Part shown: in pieces, positions 58,792 through 64,000 of the stretch | How the letters are laid out: every line of letters begins with the position of its first letter | Numbering within the stretch: position 1 is the first letter of the stretch | NCBI GenBank assembly: GCA_023213395.1 | Contig: CM041465.1 | Span: 110,181,741-110,245,740, forward strand | Length of the DNA: 64,000 bases | Direction of reading: 5' to 3' | Origin: Cycas panzhihuaensis | Lineage: Eukaryota > Cycadophyta | The notes under the pieces: model-generated | What the model saw: the letters and a program-made list of their open reading frames with translations, nothing else | Database searches by the model: none | What the model was told of the DNA's origin: nothing | Made by a program: the position numbers and the translations under genes

Positions 58792-61068
58792 AGGTGATGG
58801 AGTATGTCAGTGAGGGGAATGCGAAGAAGAAGACTAATCCCATGCTTCCTTCCCTTTATCGCGGGAAGGATAGGAACTTGATGATCTTCCTTGGTTCTGG
58901 TTGTTCTTGGGCTGAGTATTACGATCACATTCCCCATGTTTGGGGAACAGATCCTTGTGGACTAGTTGGTCTAGGTTAGCCCTTGAGGCCCATTTAGGGG
59001 ATGAATCACATTGAGGGGTATTCCTAGGATGTTGGGCCCTACAATGTGAGTTATCATGGAAACACTCGCCATGAATGGAACAGCACTTCTTCTCAAGTGA
59101 AGAGTCTGTCTTCTTCGCTTTAGAGGATTGGGCATTACCATTCCTAGGGAGGGAAGCTTGAGTAGCTTGTTGGATTTATTTTTTAGAAGTAGGTTAAGAA
59201 GGAGCTTGCAACTTGAGTTCCTTCATCGTACGTTTGAATGAACGTATAGCAGATGTAAGCGAATCTAGGGTCTTCTCAGTTAGATGAGAAGAAGACCTAG
59301 AGGATTGTTACAGTTTGGCTTCTTTAGTTAGAGGTGGCACCTCATGTCGCTATGAGAGCTTGAGAGGCTTCTTGAGTCTAGAATAGATCTCAATAGCCTT
59401 AAGCGCTAAGCACTTTGTAATAACGGAGTCACATGTAGTTGCCCCCATCTTAAGGACTTCTACGTGGACTTCAGGGTGAAGTGCATTAACGAAGAGATCC
59501 CTCTTCAATTCCTTGGGCAGAGTAGCCTTAGTGGAATGAAGGTGGTCATGAAATCACTGCTTAAAGTCATGATTCATCTCATCGTGACCTTGTTTGAGCA
59601 ATAGAAGAGATTTCATTCCACTTTCGAATGGGTAAGCAACATCAAAATAATTGATGAACTCATCCACAAGTTATTGGAATAAGAAAATAGAATGAGCTGG
59701 AAGGCGAGAAAACCACTTAAGGGCGTCGCCTTGTAAGGATCGTAGGAATAGTTTCATTAGAATGTGATCATAGGCCCAATAATCAATACACGCCATATAG
59801 AAACTACAAACATGCTCTATTGGGTCTTGTGATGAAGTTTAGTCGAACTTAGGAACTTTAGGAGGATGATGCGGTAAGTTGGTTCTTAACGCCTCAATAG
59901 ATAGTGGTATCAATCTATAATCCATGAAGGGATGTGCCCTTGCCTGAACCATAGGATCGATAAATGATGTAAGAGGTAATGAGCAAGGAACAAATGGGGG
60001 TGGTAAACCCATCCCTCCTTGAGGATGCGCCTCTTGCTAAAAAGGGACTTGGGGATAAGCGCTTGAAAGGAAGTTAAGTTCCCTTGCAAAGGTGCAGTGT
60101 AAGAGGCTATGCTGGATGGTGGAAAAGAAGGGTGTGGAACCGAGTTTTATCCATATGGACCGCTTATAGGTGGCGCAATCCCATATGGATGTAGCGGGAT
60201 CTACTCCATAAGCTAGAAGGTGGTTCCCTTTACCCTTCCCCCAAGGTTGAGAAGTATAACCTGGGGGTATGTAAAGAGAAGGATCGTTGGGTTGGTTTTG
60301 AGGGTATGTGGGAGTAGGTCCCACATGACTAGTGGTAGTAACGTTAGTAGGACCTCTAGGCCTACTAGGAAATGCATGTGCCATGTTGGGAGGTGGTGCA
60401 TTAGCTTGACTCAGAAAAGATATGCTAACCCCAAGCTGGGAGAAAGACATACCACAAGAGGGTCCTGAAGAGCTAGGACCATGATGAGCAATGGAAGGTA
60501 CAACATTCATCCCTAAGGTAGGTGTAGGGATAGAACAGGATGAATGTATAGGCACGAAAGGGTTACTTGTTATGGGAGGCACAGGTATGGATGAAGAAGG
60601 TGGAATAGGAGCATATGAAGAAGTTGCTCCTCCACGTAAAACATCTTCAAACCACCTGGGACGTGATTGAAGATGAGCCGCTCAAAAGCACCCGCTAATA
60701 GCTTTAACCATGTCAGTGGGAGGGGTATCTTCGTGATCATAAGAGGTAGATGGGACCTCAAATGACGTAGACCCCTCAGGGCGCTCCTCATAAGAATCAC
60801 CAATCAGATGGTGAACCTTGAGAGGAGATAGGCCTTTTATGGGTGTCAAGTGGGTGATGTTGGTCACCTGAGTAGTAAATAGGATCATCACCCTCTTAGG
60901 TGGATCTCGGAATGGATGCGGGAAACTCATGAGTTCCCAAGGCAAATGCATGATAGGCCCAATCGGAAGGGTACCCTTCCATTGTTGAATCAGAATCTGA
61001 TGATGAAAGAAGATGATACCCAGGATCTTCTAACAATGGAGGGAAACCACGTAGGCAATGTGAGAAAC
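58792..61068 (-). pseudogene. Gag of element C
   Basis: The N-terminal Pro/Ser/His-rich part includes SFEVPSTSYDHEDTPPTD (near 60,740) and the 181-codon piece 60,037-60,582, which shows Gln and Trp at sites where A has stops. The capsid core lies around 59,400-59,880 and is heavily interrupted. The Cys/His segment is near 59,080. Confidence 0.8.
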
Positions 61069-61239
61069 GTCACGTACAAAACTTGCCAACACTTTAGAAG
61101 AAGGAAAGGATGTAAAGTGAGTGTGTTGGGGGCTACCCAACAAAAGATGAAGTGGAGGAGACCACTAGAAGGTAGTAATATCAACAGGAAGGGATAGGAA
61201 CTAGCTTCCTTACTGGCAAGTCCCTAGTATGGTTGCCAG
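61069..61239 (-). other. Leader and primer-binding site of element C
   Basis: The minus-strand primer-binding site TGGCAACCATACTAGGGACT occupies about 61,219-61,238, next to the LTR. The leader matches A and D. Confidence 0.8.
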
Positions 61240-63997
61240 TGGATGCGTGTCTATGGGATAATCACCTAGCTGGGTAGGAATGATGATGATCGATATTGAT
61301 ATCGAGGGTGCAGGTGAGAAAACCTACAAGCGAAGTAAGTACCATGCAGGGCGCCCCGTATGCCAGAGCATAAATTTAGGACTTATGGATGATACCCAAC
61401 TACCTTGGAGTGGTCCTCTATCTCGAAGAGAAAGAGGGAAAGTAAGAGAGGTAGCCCAGATGGACTTAAGAGGAAGGTCCTCCCACCCTTGGATGGCCGG
61501 AAGGGGAGGAAAGGAATCCTCAAGGGTTTTCCTATGACAAAGGGAAATGAGCGAAATAAGGTAGGCGATAGCCTATGATGTGGCTAAGATCTTCTTGGTT
61601 ATTTGACCAAGCAAATAGAGCCAAGAAGGGAGAAGGGAACTGAGAACAGACGACCAAACCAAAATCTCCCTTAATGATTTAGAAAAGAAACAAGAATGGG
61701 TATCACGTGTGCAAGCACACAATACCAAGTAGGGATGAGTCGAAAAGGGGCAAGCTAGATTTTGTAAGCCAAGGAAAAGGAAAGGGCAAATCTCCTATAG
61801 GTCCTTTTCCTACGAGAGTTAGGTGCGTGATGTGTAAATATGCAAATATAAGTAAAAGATATCATTTTTCTTTTTACTTTTATGTGTAACCTACTTACCT
61901 AACACATAGATCTCAATTAAAAGTGCAAAAGGAAAGCAGGGGCAAAAGGAGAAAAGTACATACCCAAAAGATGTAGTGACTGGTGGAAGACCTCACCCAT
62001 GCACCATGTACATCCTCATCCACCCACAGATGATTGAGGGGCTTCCTTACCTTCCCCTTTGCGAGAAGAAAGCAAAAGGAAAGGAGCAAAAGCAAAGAGC
62101 AAAACAAAGAACCTTACCCAAATCCGAGCGCTTTGCACCTTTGCAAGAACACCCCAAAAACCTGCACATGCATGAACTTATCCCTTCCAAGAAAGGGCTG
62201 CAAGAGATAAACTATGTATATGCAAGTATATATAAGTGGTATCAATGTTAGAGCGTTAGGAAGAAACAATTACTACAACAAGCTCTAAAAACCCTCTCTC
62301 AAGCGAAGCCAAACATCAAGCAAAAATGGAATAAGGGAAGCCTTAGGATGGATAGCCCTCTACTGAATTCTCCACACAGCCTGTAAGCATAATAAGATAG
62401 TGGTAAGGATTGCTAAGGATAGCCAAGAGATATCAAGAAAAGACCAACACAACATTGGGAAGTATGCAAGGCACGGAGTTGCTATGGGCAGTAATCTGGT
62501 GCATAAACCCTTGCTAATGGTATCAAGGGGTACCAAACAACATGGAGGACGCTATGGGGATCCAAGCAAGAGGCGAGTAGACCTGGGATCAAGACAAGAA
62601 GGTCACAGACGCTAACAATCCAAAGGTTGCTTAGGGCTCAATCTCTCCTAATAATCTCAAGAAGAGCATGGAGTAAAAGAAGAGAAGGTGGGAAGGGATT
62701 ACCCTTAGAGAGAAGGACTGAAAAGCGGGGCTGCCCTACCTTACTCTCTTCACCCAGCCTTGGGACTCTTCTATCACTTCTCTCTTAAAGAAAATCAGTG
62801 GAGAGAAAGATGGAGCTAAGGGACAACAAGACAAGTATAATAGAAAAATGACTTTGCAACAGTGAAACCTGAAGGAAACAAGTAAATGAGACAAGAAATA
62901 GGTCTAAAATGGAGTAACTTACCATAAAACTAGAAGGGAAAGGTCTGTAAGACCTATTGGGTAGATGTATGACAGATCTGGGCCTGCTAACAGTGAGGAA
63001 GAGGGCTCCTGCAAGGGTTTGCAGGAGGAAACCCAACGGACACCTGAAGGGGCACTTGCTGGGCAAGTTGGAGAAGAAATCAATGCCAAAATCGCTTATT
63101 GAAACCTAGAGAGAGGCTTCCCACCATGGAAGCAAGGAGTTACAAGCGAGTCCTAACCTGGGGTGCAAAAAACGCAGGCCTGTAAGTACACCTATAGTAG
63201 AAAGAGCAGGAGAGAAAGAGTTGTAGCAGGGATTATTGTGTTAGAGAGTAAAAAATGACCTAAGAGATCCTCAAAATGATGAGGGTTTGGATACTTATAC
63301 CCATCCCAGCCCTAAGTGAACGAATAAAGCGCGAATAGGGTTGAGGTGGATGTAAGGACATGTGGCAATTCTATGAGAAATGTGAGAATTGCTACAACAT
63401 CCTTTTAAAAAATAACTGATGATAGTCACACCGTGGTAAACTTCGCAGTACTGTGGTAAACTTCGTGGTACCGCTAAGTTTACAGCGGTGCGAGACCAGA
63501 AAGCCAGAATGGCAGGTTTCTGGGCTCTGGGAGCTTTGGGAGATGATTTGATAAGCTTGGGAGGGGCTGGCCCTCCTATCTAGGTGGCTGAGACAGTCCA
63601 GGAAGTATGTGGATAGAGGCAAGTAAACATCAATGAGCAAAGATCCCAGATCCCAGAATAAGGTGCTAAGAGCTCAAGGTTGAAGCATGAACAGATCACA
63701 CAGACCAAAAGGGACTTGAGGCAATGTGGAGACAGTGTAGAGGGTCGTATAGTGCCATGGGGATGCCTACCTTGCAGAAAGGTAGGTCTTGCTAGGTTGT
63801 CATAGGCTTACAATATGATAGGCAGCATGAACAACCAACAAAATGTAAAGTAATCACGCAAATGAAATAAGCAGTCATACAGAGAGGCAACACTTTTGTC
63901 AACCTTTCCGACAAAATAATACAAGTAAAAAGGGAGAAGCATACTTGACCCTACCTGAGTCAACCTATCTGTATCCATTCCTGATAGCTGGGAAACA
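61240..63997 (-). repeat. 5' LTR of element C
   Basis: 2,758 bp, starting TGTTTCCCAGC on the minus strand at 63,997 and ending TCCA at 61,240. Motif block at 63,427-63,493, TATA (TATAAGT) at 63,293-63,299. The last three window bases (ACC) are flank, interpreted as element D. Confidence 0.92.
63427..63493 (-). promoter_or_regulatory. U3 palindrome block in the 5' LTR of C
   Basis: Same three half-sites as in the other LTR of C. In this copy the changes fall mainly at CG steps (for example CACGG to CGCAG) while the TAAACTT cores are kept. Confidence 0.6.
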
Positions 63998-64000
63998 ACC

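Larger units (their letters stand above)
54412..61068 (-). pseudogene. Gag-pol polyprotein of element C (decayed)
   Basis: Colinear with A's polyprotein. From 60,582 down to the TGA at 54,412-54,414 all recognisable domains are in one frame. The expected start near 61,068 now reads ACG TGA, so both the initiator and the second codon are lost. Gag N-terminal text lies at 60,037-60,951 with a frameshift near 60,800. The longest open pieces are 57,322-57,927 (linker, 201 codons), 58,231-58,791 (gag end/protease, 186 codons), 60,037-60,582 (gag, 181 codons) and 56,482-56,961 (RT, 159 codons). Confidence 0.9.
46960..63997 (-). mobile_element. Complete Tat-type element C, inserted in D
   Basis: A 17-kb element with both LTRs, inverted relative to A. 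From right to left: 5' LTR, primer-binding site, gag-pol, convergent PMD gene on the plus strand, archaeal-type RNase H, polypurine tract, 3' LTR. The LTRs differ at roughly one base in ten over the first 360 bp by eye, mostly by transitions, so insertion is old. Left flank is GCCTC; right flank starts ACC. The uninterrupted site in A reads ACCTC, so a 5-bp duplication with one transition is likely. RT is the best-preserved domain. Confidence 0.92.

Noticed and set aside
1-64000. CRISPR array, rRNA or tRNA gene, host protein-coding gene
   Set aside because: No regularly spaced identical repeats, no recognisable RNA gene and no intact non-transposon ORF were found by reading both strands.

Overview
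The window is plant nuclear DNA made almost entirely of decayed, nested LTR retrotransposons. I found no intact host gene, rRNA, tRNA, CRISPR array or bacterial-type operon. The plant assignment rests on Ty3/gypsy elements of the Tat type (a gag-pro-pol read in one frame, plus a second archaeal-type RNase H), an antisense gene with a plant mobile domain (PMD), and plant Ty1/copia elements primed by initiator tRNA-Met. Species cannot be inferred. Premature stops look mostly like CAG, CAA, CGA or TGG changed by C-to-T transition, as expected for long-methylated DNA.

Layout. 1-14,464: Tat element A (+), with the 3' end of its 5' LTR, polyprotein, antisense PMD gene, archaeal-type RNase H ORF and a complete 3' LTR. 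A sits inside the gag of an older relative, B (+, 14,465-28,868), which itself carries a truncated LTR insertion, H (20,228 to about 21,905). 28,869-32,291: gag and protease remains of an AT-rich Tat-like element G on the minus strand, ending at its primer-binding site. 32,292-36,970: AT-rich sequence, partly G's LTR, mostly unresolved, with a 21-bp minisatellite. 36,971-39,492: copia element F (+), interrupted by copia E (-, 39,493-43,979) of the same family. E is interrupted at the start of gag by Tat element D (+, LTR 43,980-46,758). D is interrupted in the first codons of gag by Tat element C (-, 46,960-63,997), which is complete with both LTRs.

The A/B/C/D family shares one architecture: LTR of about 2.7-3.2 kb; primer-binding site; gag-protease-RT-RNase H-integrase in one frame; a convergent antisense PMD gene with its own TATA box and at least two introns; a short free-standing archaeal-type RNase H ORF; polypurine tract; LTR. 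The PMD gene keeps its TATA box, 8-codon first exon, phase-0 first intron and splice sites in three separately decayed copies, so it was a real transcription unit.

The most interesting signal is a composite motif: a C-run/TTTT/G-run hairpin followed by palindromes built on GTAAACTT..GGTACC..AAGTTTAC. It lies about 130 bp upstream of the TATA box in the LTRs and again inside intron 1 of the antisense PMD gene in all three copies. It looks like a shared regulatory module linking the retroelement promoter and its captured antisense gene.
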